Origin: Bradyrhizobium pachyrhizi
GTDB lineage: Bacteria; Pseudomonadota; Alphaproteobacteria; Rhizobiales; Xanthobacteraceae
DNA: 39,628 nucleotides
Reading direction: 5' to 3'
Assembly: GCF_001189245.1 (NCBI RefSeq)
Contig: NZ_LFIQ01000024.1
Coordinates: 201,344-240,971 of the forward strand
Part shown: positions 31,235 through 39,628 of the stretch, in pieces
Layout of the letters: each line of letters starts with the position of its first letter
Numbering within the stretch: position 1 is the first letter of the stretch
Notes under the pieces: generated by a model
The model's input: the letters and a program-made list of their open reading frames with translations, nothing else
Database searches by the model: none
Told to the model about the DNA's origin: nothing
Translations under genes and position numbers: made by a program

Positions 31235-32893
31235 TCAATTCACCGCCTTCGCCGCCGCACGTCCTGCGTTGCGCCCCGAGAACAGGCAGCCGCCGAGGAA
31301 CGTTCCTTCGAGCGAGCGGTAGCCGTGCACGCCGCCGCCGCCGAAGCCGGCGGCTTCGCCGGCCGCGTAGAGCCCGCGGATGATCTGGTGATCCCTGCCG
31401 AATACGCGCGAATCGAGATCGGTCTCGAAGCCGCCGAGCGTTTTGCGGGTGAGGATGTTGAGCTTCACCGCGATCAGCGGGCCGTGCTCGGGATCGAGGA
31501 TGCGGTGCGGCTTCGCGGTGCGGATCAATTTGTCGCCGATATAGCGCCGCGCATTGTGCAGGTTCATCACCTGCGCATCCTTGACGTAGGGGTTGGTGAT
31601 CTCGCGGTCGCGCGCGTCGATCTGGGTTTTGATGGCGTCGAGCTGCAACAGGTCGTTGCCTGCGAGCTTGTTCATGGCGCCGACGAGCTCGGCGAGATTG
31701 TCGCGCACGATGAAATCGGCGCCGTGCTGCTTGAACGCTTCCACCGGCGCCGGCGCGCCCTTGTTGGTGGCGCGCTTGATCGTCATGCGCCAGCTCTTGC
31801 CGGTGAGGTCGGGGTTCTGCTCCGAGCCCGACAGCGCGAACTCCTTCTTGATGATGCTCTGGGTCAGGATGAACCACGAATAATCGTAGCCGGTGCCCAT
31901 GATGTAGTGCAGTTGCCCGAGCGTGTCGGAGCCCGGAAACAGCGGCGCCGGCAGCCGCTTGCCCGTCGCGTCGAACCACAGCGACGACGGTCCCGGCAGG
32001 ATCCGGATGCCGTGACGCGGCCAGATCGGGTTCCAGTTCCGGATGCCCTCGACATAGTGCCACATGCGGTCGCGGTTGATCAGCCGGCCGCCCGCCGCCT
32101 CGGTGATGCCGATCATGCGGCCGTCGACATGTTCGGGCACGCCGGAGATCATGAATCTGGGCGGCTCGCCGAGCCGCTTCGGCCAGTTCTGCCGCACCAG
32201 ATCATGATTGCCGCCGATGCCGCCGGACGCGACGATCACGGCTGGTGCACGGAAGGAAAAATCGCCGACGACGTTGCGCGAGGAACTTTTGCCGCGCTCG
32301 ACCGAGGTCGGTTCCAGGATCACGCCGCTGACGCCGTCGACCACACCGTTGGTGACGCTGAGCGCATCGACGCGGTGGCGGAACTTGAATATCAGCCGTC
32401 CGCTTTTCGCGGCCTCGCGCGCGCGGCGTTCGAACGGCTCGACGATGCCGGGGCCGGTGCCCCAAGTGACATGGAAGCGCGGCACCGAATTGCCATGGCC
32501 CATCGCGTCGTAGCCGCCGCGCTCGGCCCAGCCGACCACCGGGAAGATGCGATGGCCCATCGCGCGCAGCCAGTCGCGTTTCTCGCCGGCCGCGAATGCG
32601 ACATAGGCCTCGGCCCATTTGCGCGGCCAGTAATCCTCCTCGCGATCGAAACCCGCGGTGCCCATCCAGTCCTGCAGCGCGAGGTCCGCGGAATCCTTGA
32701 TGCCGAGCCGGCGCTGCTCCGGCGAATCGACCAGGAACAGGCCGCCAAACGACCAGAAGGCCTGGCCGCCGATACTTTGTTCCCCCTCCTGGTCGAGCAC
32801 GATGACGCGCTTGCCTGCGTCGGCAATCTCGGTTGCGGCCACGAGACCGGCAAGTCCCGCGCCAATCACGATCACATCTGCATCGTCAGCCAT
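31235..32893 (-). CDS. FAD-binding dehydrogenase (KstD/fumarate-reductase-like family)
   Basis: A 552-aa flavoprotein. The dinucleotide-binding motif is VIVIGAGLAGLVAATEIADA (near residue 10). Near the C-terminus GLYAAGEAAGFGGGGVHGYR and SLEGTFLGGCLFSGRNAG provide the second FAD-contacting signature. The family covers 3-ketosteroid dehydrogenases, fumarate reductase-like subunits and many unnamed FAD dehydrogenases. This one has the layout of the bacterial FAD-binding dehydrogenase group; its substrate is unknown. I use the ATG at 32893 after GGGGGA; the frame extends further up but has no family sequence there. Confidence 0.88.
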   Translation of the reverse strand: MADDADVIVIGAGLAGLVAATEIADAGKRVIVLDQEGEQSIGGQAFWSFGGLFLVDSPEQRRLGIKDSADLALQDWMGTAGFDREEDYWPRKWAEAYVAFAAGEKRDWLRAMGHRIFPVVGWAERGGYDAMGHGNSVPRFHVTWGTGPGIVEPFERRAREAAKSGRLIFKFRHRVDALSVTNGVVDGVSGVILEPTSVERGKSSSRNVVGDFSFRAPAVIVASGGIGGNHDLVRQNWPKRLGEPPRFMISGVPEHVDGRMIGITEAAGGRLINRDRMWHYVEGIRNWNPIWPRHGIRILPGPSSLWFDATGKRLPAPLFPGSDTLGQLHYIMGTGYDYSWFILTQSIIKKEFALSGSEQNPDLTGKSWRMTIKRATNKGAPAPVEAFKQHGADFIVRDNLAELVGAMNKLAGNDLLQLDAIKTQIDARDREITNPYVKDAQVMNLHNARRYIGDKLIRTAKPHRILDPEHGPLIAVKLNILTRKTLGGFETDLDSRVFGRDHQIIRGLYAAGEAAGFGGGGVHGYRSLEGTFLGGCLFSGRNAGRAAAKAVN

Positions 32894-33171
32894 GTTTAGG
32901 TCCCCCGTCCCGCAGAGATTCAAGACCGCCTCATTGCGTGCGGTCAACGCCAAATGGACCTTGCCTGTGGCGGCGGAGCACCAAGCACGTGCGCCGCGCT
33001 GTTCCAGTTTGGGACCTTTCCCCACTTTCACTGCAGCGTGCGCGCAACACCCAATTTGAATTTGTTTTGACCGGCTTCGCTCGTCTGGACAAAAATCCGC
33101 GCGCACAACACGCTCACGATTGTCTTGCATCACAGACCAAACAGATTCGGTTTCGACTGGGGCTGGCCAAA

Positions 33172-33639
33172 ATGAAGTTGATGACGGGGTTGCTCGCTGC
33201 GGTTCTCCTGCTGGCGGGAATGGGGGTGTCTCAAGCTGTAGTCAGGATCGCCGACGATCGCGGCGGCAAGATCGGCGTCTATGTCGACAGGTATCAGGAC
33301 CTGCGGACTTCGGGCGAGACGGTCATCATCGACGGGCTGTGTGCCTCGGCCTGCACCATCGTGCTCGGCAAGGTTCCTCACGACCGGATTTGTGTGACCT
33401 CGCACGCCAGCCTCGGCTTCCATGCAGCCTGGGATTACGGCGACAACGGCCGCCCCGTCCCCAATCCCGAAGCCACCCATATGCTGTACCTGATGTATCC
33501 GCCGGCGGTACGCAGATGGATTTCGGAGCGTGGTGGCCTGACCCGGCGCATGATCTTCCTGCGCGGCAAGCAACTGCAGGCGCTGTACAAGCCGTGCTAC
33601 CTCAACGCCCAGGCCTCGGCGCCGAAGCCCGCGCACTAG
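33172..33639 (+). CDS. Periplasmic protein with ClpP-like CASACT motif (COG3904-like)
   Basis: A 155-aa protein. The signal peptide MKLMTGLLAAVLLLAGMGVS is followed by a short domain with DGLCASACTIVLGKV (Ser59 between Cys57 and Cys61) and HASLGFHAAW (His84). The C-x-S-A-C-T motif, with a His in GFH about 25 residues later, recalls Clp-type/crotonase-fold serine protease relatives seen as COG3904 periplasmic proteins. A Ser-His pair is plausible, but no third residue is assured. It is divergent from the FAD dehydrogenase. Confidence 0.72.
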   Translation: MKLMTGLLAAVLLLAGMGVSQAVVRIADDRGGKIGVYVDRYQDLRTSGETVIIDGLCASACTIVLGKVPHDRICVTSHASLGFHAAWDYGDNGRPVPNPEATHMLYLMYPPAVRRWISERGGLTRRMIFLRGKQLQALYKPCYLNAQASAPKPAH

Positions 33640-33794
33640 GCTCCGGCTGCTTCTCTGTTTGACGTTCGTCGGCCATTGGCCTGGGCTTACGTCGGGTTAT
33701 GGACGAGCAGGCGCCGGAACAGCTCGCCATCATTTGACGGCCTGCGGCCGCCATTGCGCTTGCTGCCTGCCGGAACCGGGCTTATCTCAGGCTC

Positions 33795-33983
33795 ATGATT
33801 CAGCCGATCTCCACCCGATCCGAGCTCGTAACGGCTCCACAGACCCGGGTGGCGTTTGCGATCCTGTGGGGCGCGGCCGGTATCGGCGGATTGGCCCTGC
33901 TTGCCGCCGCCGCGCTCTGGTTCCACTACGGGACCGCGGTGTTTTTCGAAATGATCACGGCCGGCATCTCCGCCTGCTTCTGA
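33795..33983 (+). CDS. Small membrane protein upstream of SCO
   Basis: A 62-aa protein with one or two hydrophobic segments (VAFAILWGAAGIGGLALLAA, then WFHYGTAVFFEMITAGISAC). It lies 18 bases before the SCO gene on the same strand, so it is probably co-transcribed with it. The role is unknown; a partner in copper delivery or oxidase assembly is only a guess from position. Confidence 0.6.
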   Translation: MIQPISTRSELVTAPQTRVAFAILWGAAGIGGLALLAAAALWFHYGTAVFFEMITAGISACF

Positions 33984-34001
33984 CAAGGACGCTCTCGCAT
34001 C

Positions 34002-34592
34002 ATGCCCCGGACCACGCGCCCATTGGTGATCTTCGCTGCCTTCGCGGGCAGTCTGGCGGTCGGCCTGTTCCTCATGCTGTGGGCGATCGGCGGCTTGCGC
34101 ACCGTTGCCGCGCCGGCCGCGATCGGCGGGCCGTTCCAGCTCACCGACCAGTCCGGCCAGACCATTACCGACAAGAACCTTCAGGGCAAGCCGACCCTGA
34201 TTTTCTTCGGATTCACCCATTGCCCGGACATCTGCCCGACCTCGCTGTTCGAGATCTCGGAGGTCCTGAAGGCGATGGGCAAGGACGCCGATCGCGTGAA
34301 TGCCTATTTCGTCTCGGTCGATCCGGAACGCGACACCGCCACCGCGATGAAGGATTACCTGTCGAGCTTCGATCCGCACCTCAAGGGCCTGACCGGCGAC
34401 CCCGCCGCGATCGCCAAGGTGCTGTCGAGCTATCGTGTCTACGCCAAGAAAGTGCCGCTGAAGGATGGCGACTACACGATGGACCACACCGCGCTGATCT
34501 ATCTGATGGACCGCGACGGTCATTTCGTCGCGCCGTTCAATCTGAAACGGACGCCGGAAGAGGCGGCGGCCGATCTCAAACGGTACCTCTGA
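34002..34592 (+). CDS. SCO family copper chaperone (SCO1/SenC)
   Basis: A 196-aa membrane-anchored thioredoxin-fold protein. A single N-terminal transmembrane helix is followed by the CxxxC motif HCPDICPTS (Cys74, Cys78) and the copper-binding His162 (MDHTALIYLMD). These are the ligands used to load CuA of cytochrome c oxidase. The length and the FFGFTHCPDIC strand are typical. It lies directly after a small membrane protein. It may alternatively act as a thiol reductant, as some bacterial SCO proteins do. Confidence 0.93.
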   Translation: MPRTTRPLVIFAAFAGSLAVGLFLMLWAIGGLRTVAAPAAIGGPFQLTDQSGQTITDKNLQGKPTLIFFGFTHCPDICPTSLFEISEVLKAMGKDADRVNAYFVSVDPERDTATAMKDYLSSFDPHLKGLTGDPAAIAKVLSSYRVYAKKVPLKDGDYTMDHTALIYLMDRDGHFVAPFNLKRTPEEAAADLKRYL

Positions 34593-34683
34593 TCGCCATT
34601 TCCGGTTCAGAATTAACCCAATCGGCGCTCGCTTCAGGCGCTGATTCGGCTATAAGCCGTTCAATTTCCTGAAATTGCCGGTT

Positions 34684-35703
34684 ATGCCAAATCCCTCTGT
34701 CCAGCCCTTTGCCGTCCGTTCGCGCCAGCTTCGCCTGGCCGCGAGCATGATCGCGGCTGCCTTGCTGGCCCTGGCAGGTCCTGCGATCGGGCAGACGCCT
34801 CCAGCGCAGCCGCCGGCGGCCAAGGCGGCTCCTGCGCCGGCTCCGCCCACTAGTCCGGCGCCGGCTGCACCGCAAACCGCGCCCGCGGCCCCGGCGGCAA
34901 CACAGCCGGCCCCGCCCAAGGCCGCCGCCGAGGCCGCGCCGCAGGCGGTGCCGGGTTTCTGGGACCCGCGGCGCCGGCCGGACCGCCCGGACCTGTCGCG
35001 CCTCACCGTGATCCGCTTCCTGACCGAGACCGACTATCCGCCGTTCAATTTCACCGGTCCCGACGGCAATCCGGCCGGTTTCAACGTCGACCTCGCGCGT
35101 TCGCTCTGCGACGAGATCAAGGTCACCTGCACCATCCAGATGCGCCGCTTCGAGACCCTGATCGATGCCCTGGCGACCAACCGGGGCGACGCCATCATCG
35201 CGTCGATGGCGGTGACGCCGCAGCTGCGCGCCAAGGTCGATTTCACCGATCCCTATTACCGCGCGCCGGCCCGCTTCGTGTCGCGCCGTGACAACGCGAT
35301 GCCGGAAATCCGCCCGGAATACCTTGAGGGCAAGAAGGTCGGCGTCATCGCCGGTACCTCGCACGAGGCCTACCTCAAGGCGATGTTCACCGACGCCGAG
35401 ATCCACTCCTATCCGGATAACGACGCGCTGCGCGCGGCGCTGCGCCGCGGCGAGGTCGACTTCATCTTTGGCGATGCGATCTCGCTCGCGTTCTGGATCA
35501 ACGGCACCGATTCCGCCGAATGCTGCGCCTTTGCCGGCGGCCCCTTTGTCGAGAGCCGCTATTTCGGCGAGGGCGTCGGTATCGCCGTCCGCAAGGGCAA
35601 CGACCTGCTCCGGCAGTCGCTGAACTGGGCGCTGTTCCGGATCTGGGAAAAAGGCCGCTTCACCGATCTGTGGCTGCGCTATTTCTCGGTCAGCCCGTTC
35701 TAG
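34684..35703 (+). CDS. Transporter substrate-binding protein (SBP_bac_3 family)
   Basis: A 339-aa exported protein. The signal peptide is followed by a long Ala/Pro-rich linker (about residues 30-90) and then a type-3 solute-binding domain: VIRFLTETDYPPFNFTGPDG, NPAGFNVDLARSLCDEIKV and the C-terminal half with VGVIAGTSHEAYLKAM. Such domains bind amino acids or small anions. No permease or ATPase gene adjoins it, so it may feed a transporter elsewhere or act as a sensor. The start is the ATG at 34684; no clear ribosome site is seen. Confidence 0.87.
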   Translation: MPNPSVQPFAVRSRQLRLAASMIAAALLALAGPAIGQTPPAQPPAAKAAPAPAPPTSPAPAAPQTAPAAPAATQPAPPKAAAEAAPQAVPGFWDPRRRPDRPDLSRLTVIRFLTETDYPPFNFTGPDGNPAGFNVDLARSLCDEIKVTCTIQMRRFETLIDALATNRGDAIIASMAVTPQLRAKVDFTDPYYRAPARFVSRRDNAMPEIRPEYLEGKKVGVIAGTSHEAYLKAMFTDAEIHSYPDNDALRAALRRGEVDFIFGDAISLAFWINGTDSAECCAFAGGPFVESRYFGEGVGIAVRKGNDLLRQSLNWALFRIWEKGRFTDLWLRYFSVSPF

Positions 35704-35705
35704 CT

Positions 35706-35790
35706 CCGTCATTCCGGGGAGATGCGTAGCATCGAACCCGGAATCTCGAGATTCCGGGTCTGGTGCTGACGCACCATTCCGGAATGACGA
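35706..35790. repeat. Palindromic intergenic repeat (CGTCATTCCGGGG / TTCCGGAATGACG type)
   Basis: Outer arms CGTCATTCCGG and CCGGAATGACG are inverted, with an inner CCGGAATCTCGAGATTCCGG hairpin. Same family as 2546-2664. It separates the binding-protein gene from lysK. Confidence 0.8.
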
Positions 35791-35863
35791 CAAACTTCCC
35801 GTCGTTTTGCATTTTGCCGCGAAAGCGTTAGTTTTCGCGGCCTTTTTGGAGAGAACCTGAGGA

Positions 35864-37504
35864 ATGTCCGTGATTGATCCTTCTGCCAGCCCGAGCGACC
35901 TGCGGGCGCTCGCCGAACAATCCAACGCCTGGCCGTTCGAGCAGGCGAAAGCGATTGTGGCGCGGCTGAAGAAAAATCCCAAGGACGAGGTGCTGTTCGA
36001 GACCGGCTACGGCCCGTCGGGCCTGCCGCATATCGGCACGTTCGGCGAGGTCGCGCGCACCACGATGGTGCGCCACGCCTTCCGCGTGCTCACCGAGGAC
36101 AAGATCAAGACGCGCCTGCTCGCCTTCTCCGACGACATGGACGGCCTGCGCAAGGTGCCGGACAACGTGCCGAACAAGGAGCTGCTGGAGCAGCATCTCG
36201 GCAAGCCGCTGACTAAGGTGCCCGATCCGTTCGGCACCCATCCGAGCTTCGGCCAGCACAACAATGCGCGGCTGCGCGCCTTTCTCGACCAGTTCGGCTT
36301 CGATTACGAGTTCGCGAGCTCGACCGAGTACTACGCCTCCGGCCGCTTCGATGCCGCGCTGCTGCGCATGCTGGAGCGGATCGAGAAGGTGATGGCGATC
36401 ATGCTGCCGTCGCTGCGCGAGGAGCGTGCGGCGAGCTACTCGCCGTTCCTGCCGATCTGCCCGCGGACCGGCCTCGTGCTCTACGTGCCGGTGACGGCGC
36501 ACGACGCCAAGGCCGGCACGATCTCGTATGAAGATCCCGATACCAAGGAGACCGTCACCGTTCCTGTTACCGGCGGCCGCTGCAAGCTGCAATGGAAGCC
36601 GGACTGGGCGATGCGCTGGTACGCCCTCGGCGTCGACTATGAAATGGCCGGCAAGGACCTGATCGACTCGGTGAAGCTGTCGGGCAAGATCTGCTCGGCG
36701 CTCGGCGGAACGCCGCCGGAAGGTTTCAACTACGAACTGTTCCTCGACGAGAAGGGCCAGAAGATCTCGAAGTCGAAGGGCAACGGCCTGACGATCGACG
36801 AGTGGCTGCGCTACGCCTCGCCGGAGTCGCTGTCGCTGTTCATGTATCGCGAGCCAAAGGCGGCGAAGCGGCTCTATTTCGACGTCATCCCGCGCAATGT
36901 CGACGACTACCAGCAATTCCTCGACGGCTTCACTCGGCAGGAAGCGCGGCAGCAGCTGCAGAATCCGGTCTGGCACATCCATTCCGGCAAGCCGCCGCAG
37001 GCCGACATGCCTGTCACCTTCCAGCTGCTGCTGACGCTGGTGTCGTCGTCGAACGCGGAGAATGCCGAGACGCTGTGGGGTTTCATCGGCCGCTACCGGC
37101 CGGGCGTGACGCCGCAGACTCATCCGAAGCTCGACGCGATGGTCGGCTACGCCATCAACTACTATCGCGACTTCGTGGCGCCGACCAAGCAGTTCCGCGA
37201 GCCGACCGACGGAGAGCGCGCGGCGTTGCAGAATCTGCGCGATGCGCTCGCCAACATGCCGGCGAACGCGAGCGCGGAAGACATCCAGAACGTGGTCTAT
37301 GAGATCGGCCGCCGCGAGCCGTTCCTCGACATGGTCAAGAAGGGCAAGGACGGCCGTCCCGGCGTCTCGCTCGACTGGTTCAACATGCTCTACCAGGTGC
37401 TGCTCGGCCAGGAGAAGGGCCCGCGCTTCGGCTCCTTCGTCGCGGTCTACGGCGTGCAGAACGCGGTTAACATGATCGACGGCGCGCTGGCGCGGTCGTC
37501 GTAG
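35864..37504 (+). CDS. lysK: Lysine--tRNA ligase, class I
   Basis: A 546-aa class I lysyl-tRNA synthetase that charges tRNA-Lys. The HIGH-type motif is HIG at residues 56-58 ([11 protein letters not shown]) and the KMSKS-type motif is KISKS at 300-304. The class I enzyme replaces the common class II LysRS in many alphaproteobacteria. The C-terminal part is the helical anticodon-binding domain. The start is the ATG at 35864 with GGAGAG upstream. It is essential if it is the only LysRS, which the window cannot show. Confidence 0.97.
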   Translation: MSVIDPSASPSDLRALAEQSNAWPFEQAKAIVARLKKNPKDEVLFETGYGPSGLPHIGTFGEVARTTMVRHAFRVLTEDKIKTRLLAFSDDMDGLRKVPDNVPNKELLEQHLGKPLTKVPDPFGTHPSFGQHNNARLRAFLDQFGFDYEFASSTEYYASGRFDAALLRMLERIEKVMAIMLPSLREERAASYSPFLPICPRTGLVLYVPVTAHDAKAGTISYEDPDTKETVTVPVTGGRCKLQWKPDWAMRWYALGVDYEMAGKDLIDSVKLSGKICSALGGTPPEGFNYELFLDEKGQKISKSKGNGLTIDEWLRYASPESLSLFMYREPKAAKRLYFDVIPRNVDDYQQFLDGFTRQEARQQLQNPVWHIHSGKPPQADMPVTFQLLLTLVSSSNAENAETLWGFIGRYRPGVTPQTHPKLDAMVGYAINYYRDFVAPTKQFREPTDGERAALQNLRDALANMPANASAEDIQNVVYEIGRREPFLDMVKKGKDGRPGVSLDWFNMLYQVLLGQEKGPRFGSFVAVYGVQNAVNMIDGALARSS

Positions 37505-37516
37505 GGATCGCGGCGC

Positions 37517-38449
37517 TCATCGCCGCTCGGCCTGCGCCGCGTCGCGCAGGCCGTCGCTGGTGGCGCGCAACAGCGTCAGCAGCAGGCCGTTGAGCGGCGT
37601 CGGCACGCCGTGCCGTTCGCCGGCCGCGACGATCGCGCCGCTGAGAGCATCGGCTTCGAACGGGCGTCCCGCGACACGATCGAAATACATCGAGGTGCCG
37701 GCGTCTGGCGGATAGGTCAACAACGTCGCCAGCATCAACTCGGCCTCGTCGCGCGCGAGCTGGGCGCCGTCGGCGCGGCCGACATTCGCGGCCTCCTCGA
37801 GGATGGCGTGGCACAGCGCCTTGACGTCCGCGCGGCGGAACACCGCCTGCCGCTGCAAGGTGAGCGCGGTGATCGGATTGGCGACCGCATTGAGCAGAAG
37901 CTTGCGCCACGCCAGCGTGGTGAAATCGGCGGAGCGCCGCACGCGCATCGCCGTACCATCCAGCAGCCCTTCGAACGCGCGTCCGTCCGTGTCATCGGCA
38001 ACCGCGAATTCATGCTGGCCGGCGCGGCGGAAACGGACGCGATCCGGCGCCAGCCGCTCGCCGTTGTAATAGACGATGGTCGGCACGACGGTGGCGGCGC
38101 CGACCAATGGCGCCAGCCGCTCGGCGTGGCCGATGCCGTTCTGCAGCACCGCGACGCGCGTCCGCGGCCCGCACAGCCTCTGCAGCCAGGGCGCGCTCGA
38201 TTCCGTGTCCTGCGCCTTGGTCGACAACAACACCCAGTCGACCGGCGTCACCTCCGCCGGATCGGTGAGGGCGCGCAGCGGCACCTCCACCGTGCCTTCC
38301 GCCCGCTCGACCGTGAGCCGATCGAGCGGGCGCCGAACACAGGCGATCACGTCATGCTTGTCGACCGCCCGCAGCAGGCCGGTGATGATACCGCCGATGC
38401 TGCCGAGGCCGACGATGGCGATGGTCTTGCGGTCGGATGGTCCTGTCAT
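37517..38449 (-). CDS. Ketopantoate reductase-like protein
   Basis: A 310-aa NADPH-dependent 2-dehydropantoate 2-reductase family protein. It has GLGSIGG at the start, LSTKAQDT, VLQNGIGHAERLAPLVG, the catalytic-lysine region TLAWRKLLLNAVANPITALT and the C-terminal PFEADALSGAIVAAGERHGV. In pantothenate synthesis PanE makes pantoate, but several paralogues reduce other 2-keto acids, so I leave the symbol blank. The start is the ATG at 38449. It is convergent with lysK, 12 bases away, and divergent from the class II aldolase. Confidence 0.85.
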   Translation of the reverse strand: MTGPSDRKTIAIVGLGSIGGIITGLLRAVDKHDVIACVRRPLDRLTVERAEGTVEVPLRALTDPAEVTPVDWVLLSTKAQDTESSAPWLQRLCGPRTRVAVLQNGIGHAERLAPLVGAATVVPTIVYYNGERLAPDRVRFRRAGQHEFAVADDTDGRAFEGLLDGTAMRVRRSADFTTLAWRKLLLNAVANPITALTLQRQAVFRRADVKALCHAILEEAANVGRADGAQLARDEAELMLATLLTYPPDAGTSMYFDRVAGRPFEADALSGAIVAAGERHGVPTPLNGLLLTLLRATSDGLRDAAQAERR

Positions 38450-38708
38450 GGCGTAACTCTGGGCTTTGCGGAGTGTGTTGCGTTGGGTTGGAAAGTCAGG
38501 CCGCTCATGTGGCTTTCCGCCGCAGCCAACGAAGCCGTCGATCCGCCGTCTTCGCAGCGCATCATCACATAATGGTGGCGAGCCCGCAAAATTCGGATAG
38601 CAGGCCATCGGCAATTTCACCGGAGCCTGGCGCCGGATTGCGCTACAGTCGCATCCATAAAATCAGCACGGCCTCCGCCGAGAGGCCGGCACAGATGGGA
38701 GCATGCGC

Positions 38709-39494
38709 ATGCAGTTCAGGGTTTCGCCGACATCGCTGCAGGACAGTTCGAGCGCCGAGGAATGGCAGGCGCGGGTCGATCTCGCGGCGGCGCATCGGCT
38801 CGCCTACATCCACGGCTTTTCGGAAGGTATTTTCAACCATCTCACCTTGGTGGTGCCCGGCCGCACCGACCGTTACTACCAGATCCCGTTCGGCATGCAC
38901 TGGTCGGAGGTGACAGCATCCTCCTTCATGGAGGTCGGCATCGACGATGCCGAGGTGAAGCGCGGCGAGGGTGAGGTCGAGCGCTCCTGCTATTGCATCC
39001 ATGCGCCGATCCACAAGGCGCTGCCGCAGGCCAAGGCCGTGTTCCACACCCACATGCCCTATGCGAGCGCGCTGACACGGCTCGAGGATCCGCGGATCAA
39101 GGAGATCGGGCAGACCGAGGTCGGGCTGTCGGAAGCGATTGCCTATGACGATCTCTACACCGGCCCCGCGCTCGATCCCGAGGAAGGCGCACGGCTCGCC
39201 AAGGTGATCGGCAACAAGACCATCCTGTTCATGGCCAATCATGGCATCTCGACCGTCGGCGAGACGGTCGCCGATGCGTATGACCGGCTCTATTACATCG
39301 AGCGCGCCGCGCAGGTGCAGATCTATGCGATGTGGACGCAGCAGCCGCTCAAGCAATTGCCGCAGCATGTGGTGGAGAAGACCAAGCGCGATTTCCGCGA
39401 CGACCATCTCTACAACGGCCCGTCCCCGGCGCAGCGGCATTTCGATGCGCTGAAGCGGATGCTGGATCGCAAGGAGCCGGACTACGCGACGTAA
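38709..39494 (+). CDS. Class II aldolase/adducin family protein
   Basis: A 261-aa metal-dependent aldolase-fold protein. The zinc ligands are in HTHMPYASAL and ANHGISTVGETV. The N-terminal RLAYIHGFSEGIFNHLTLVV is the family's substrate-loop region. Members cleave or epimerise sugar phosphates, and others have unknown roles. The ATG at 38709 has GGGAG 7 bases upstream; the ATG at 38703 is too close to that site. The shared gap with the ketopantoate reductase-like gene may carry a divergent promoter. Confidence 0.9.
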   Translation: MQFRVSPTSLQDSSSAEEWQARVDLAAAHRLAYIHGFSEGIFNHLTLVVPGRTDRYYQIPFGMHWSEVTASSFMEVGIDDAEVKRGEGEVERSCYCIHAPIHKALPQAKAVFHTHMPYASALTRLEDPRIKEIGQTEVGLSEAIAYDDLYTGPALDPEEGARLAKVIGNKTILFMANHGISTVGETVADAYDRLYYIERAAQVQIYAMWTQQPLKQLPQHVVEKTKRDFRDDHLYNGPSPAQRHFDALKRMLDRKEPDYAT

Positions 39495-39510
39495 TTCGCG
39501 TCAAACTCCA

Positions 39511-39628
39511 CCGTCGTCCCTGCGAAAGCAGGGACCCATAACCACAGGCTCGAGTTGTGGAAGTGCGCTGGGGCTCCAGCGCGGAGCAGTAACAATCATC
39601 GGTGGTTATGGGTCCCGGCTCCCGTGCG
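39511..39628. repeat. Palindromic intergenic repeat, cut by the window end
   Basis: The left arm CGTCGTCCCTGCGAAAGCAGGG and GGACCCATAACCAC, with the right arm GTGGTTATGGGTCC, are inverted. The right arm continues past the window. Same architecture as 9402-9526, including the GGTTATG core. Confidence 0.75.

Noticed and set aside
31325..32899. Forward ORF of 524 codons opposite the FAD dehydrogenase
   Set aside because: Antisense shadow without recognisable motifs; the reverse frame has FAD-binding signatures at both ends.
1..39628. CRISPR array, prophage or insertion sequence
   Set aside because: No regularly spaced repeats, cas genes, transposase or phage structural genes were found on either strand.

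Overview
This is a high-GC alphaproteobacterial chromosome segment, most likely from Bradyrhizobium or a close relative in the Nitrobacteraceae. The evidence is a pimeloyl-CoA dehydrogenase-like acyl-CoA dehydrogenase pair, a class I lysyl-tRNA synthetase, a long-form dCTP deaminase, a DUF3551 small protein, a SAM-II riboswitch on metZ, and many short palindromic intergenic repeats of the kind scattered through bradyrhizobial genomes. I see no phage, transposase, CRISPR array or conjugation gene. Most of the window reads as chromosomal backbone with accessory metabolic genes.

Layout. 1-3470: two acyl-CoA dehydrogenases (pimC/pimD-like) and an SDR dehydrogenase, all forward, with repeats in the gaps. 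3740-5121 (reverse): metZ behind a sigma70-like promoter, a SAM-II riboswitch and an intrinsic terminator. 5224-9340 (forward): dCTP deaminase, an unrecognised 349-aa protein and a MATE exporter. 9729-12127 (reverse): a possible ogt / AraC regulator / VOC / SRPBCC run. 12299-14551 (forward): a GT22-like multispanning mannosyltransferase, tRNA-Gly(CCC), a DUF3551 secreted protein and a 57-aa membrane ORF. 14917-20925: a luciferase-like oxidoreductase (reverse), an old-yellow-enzyme oxidoreductase and an L-2-keto-3-deoxyarabonate dehydratase-like enzyme (both forward), then a cytochrome P450, a LuxR-type regulator and an NTF2-like protein (all reverse). 21020-22730 (reverse): an ECF sigma factor, a DUF4142 protein and an amicyanin-like cupredoxin. 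The sigma gene and the DUF4142 gene carry matching promoter-like sequences with the same spacing, which suggests an autoregulated envelope or redox response. 22752-24832: a divergent LysR regulator and Rieske oxygenase. 25021-26604: a compact PhaC-like protein with a cysteine nucleophile, and RidA. 27052-30428: a possible acquired cassette of a DUF427 protein, a MOSC/ferredoxin-reductase/ferredoxin fusion, a VOC protein and a broken HxlR regulator. 30783-39494: a small secreted protein, a large FAD dehydrogenase, a periplasmic protein with a CASACT motif, a small membrane protein with a SCO copper chaperone, a solute-binding protein, lysK, a ketopantoate reductase-like protein and a class II aldolase.

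The most informative regulatory findings are the metZ leader and the paired GGGAACCT-N14-CATCCAA sites of the ECF island. The most unusual proteins are the GT22-like enzyme, the MOSC-reductase-ferredoxin fusion, the P450 whose I-helix lacks the usual acid-Thr pair, and the compact PhaC-like protein. No single gene cluster here looks like an entirely new system.
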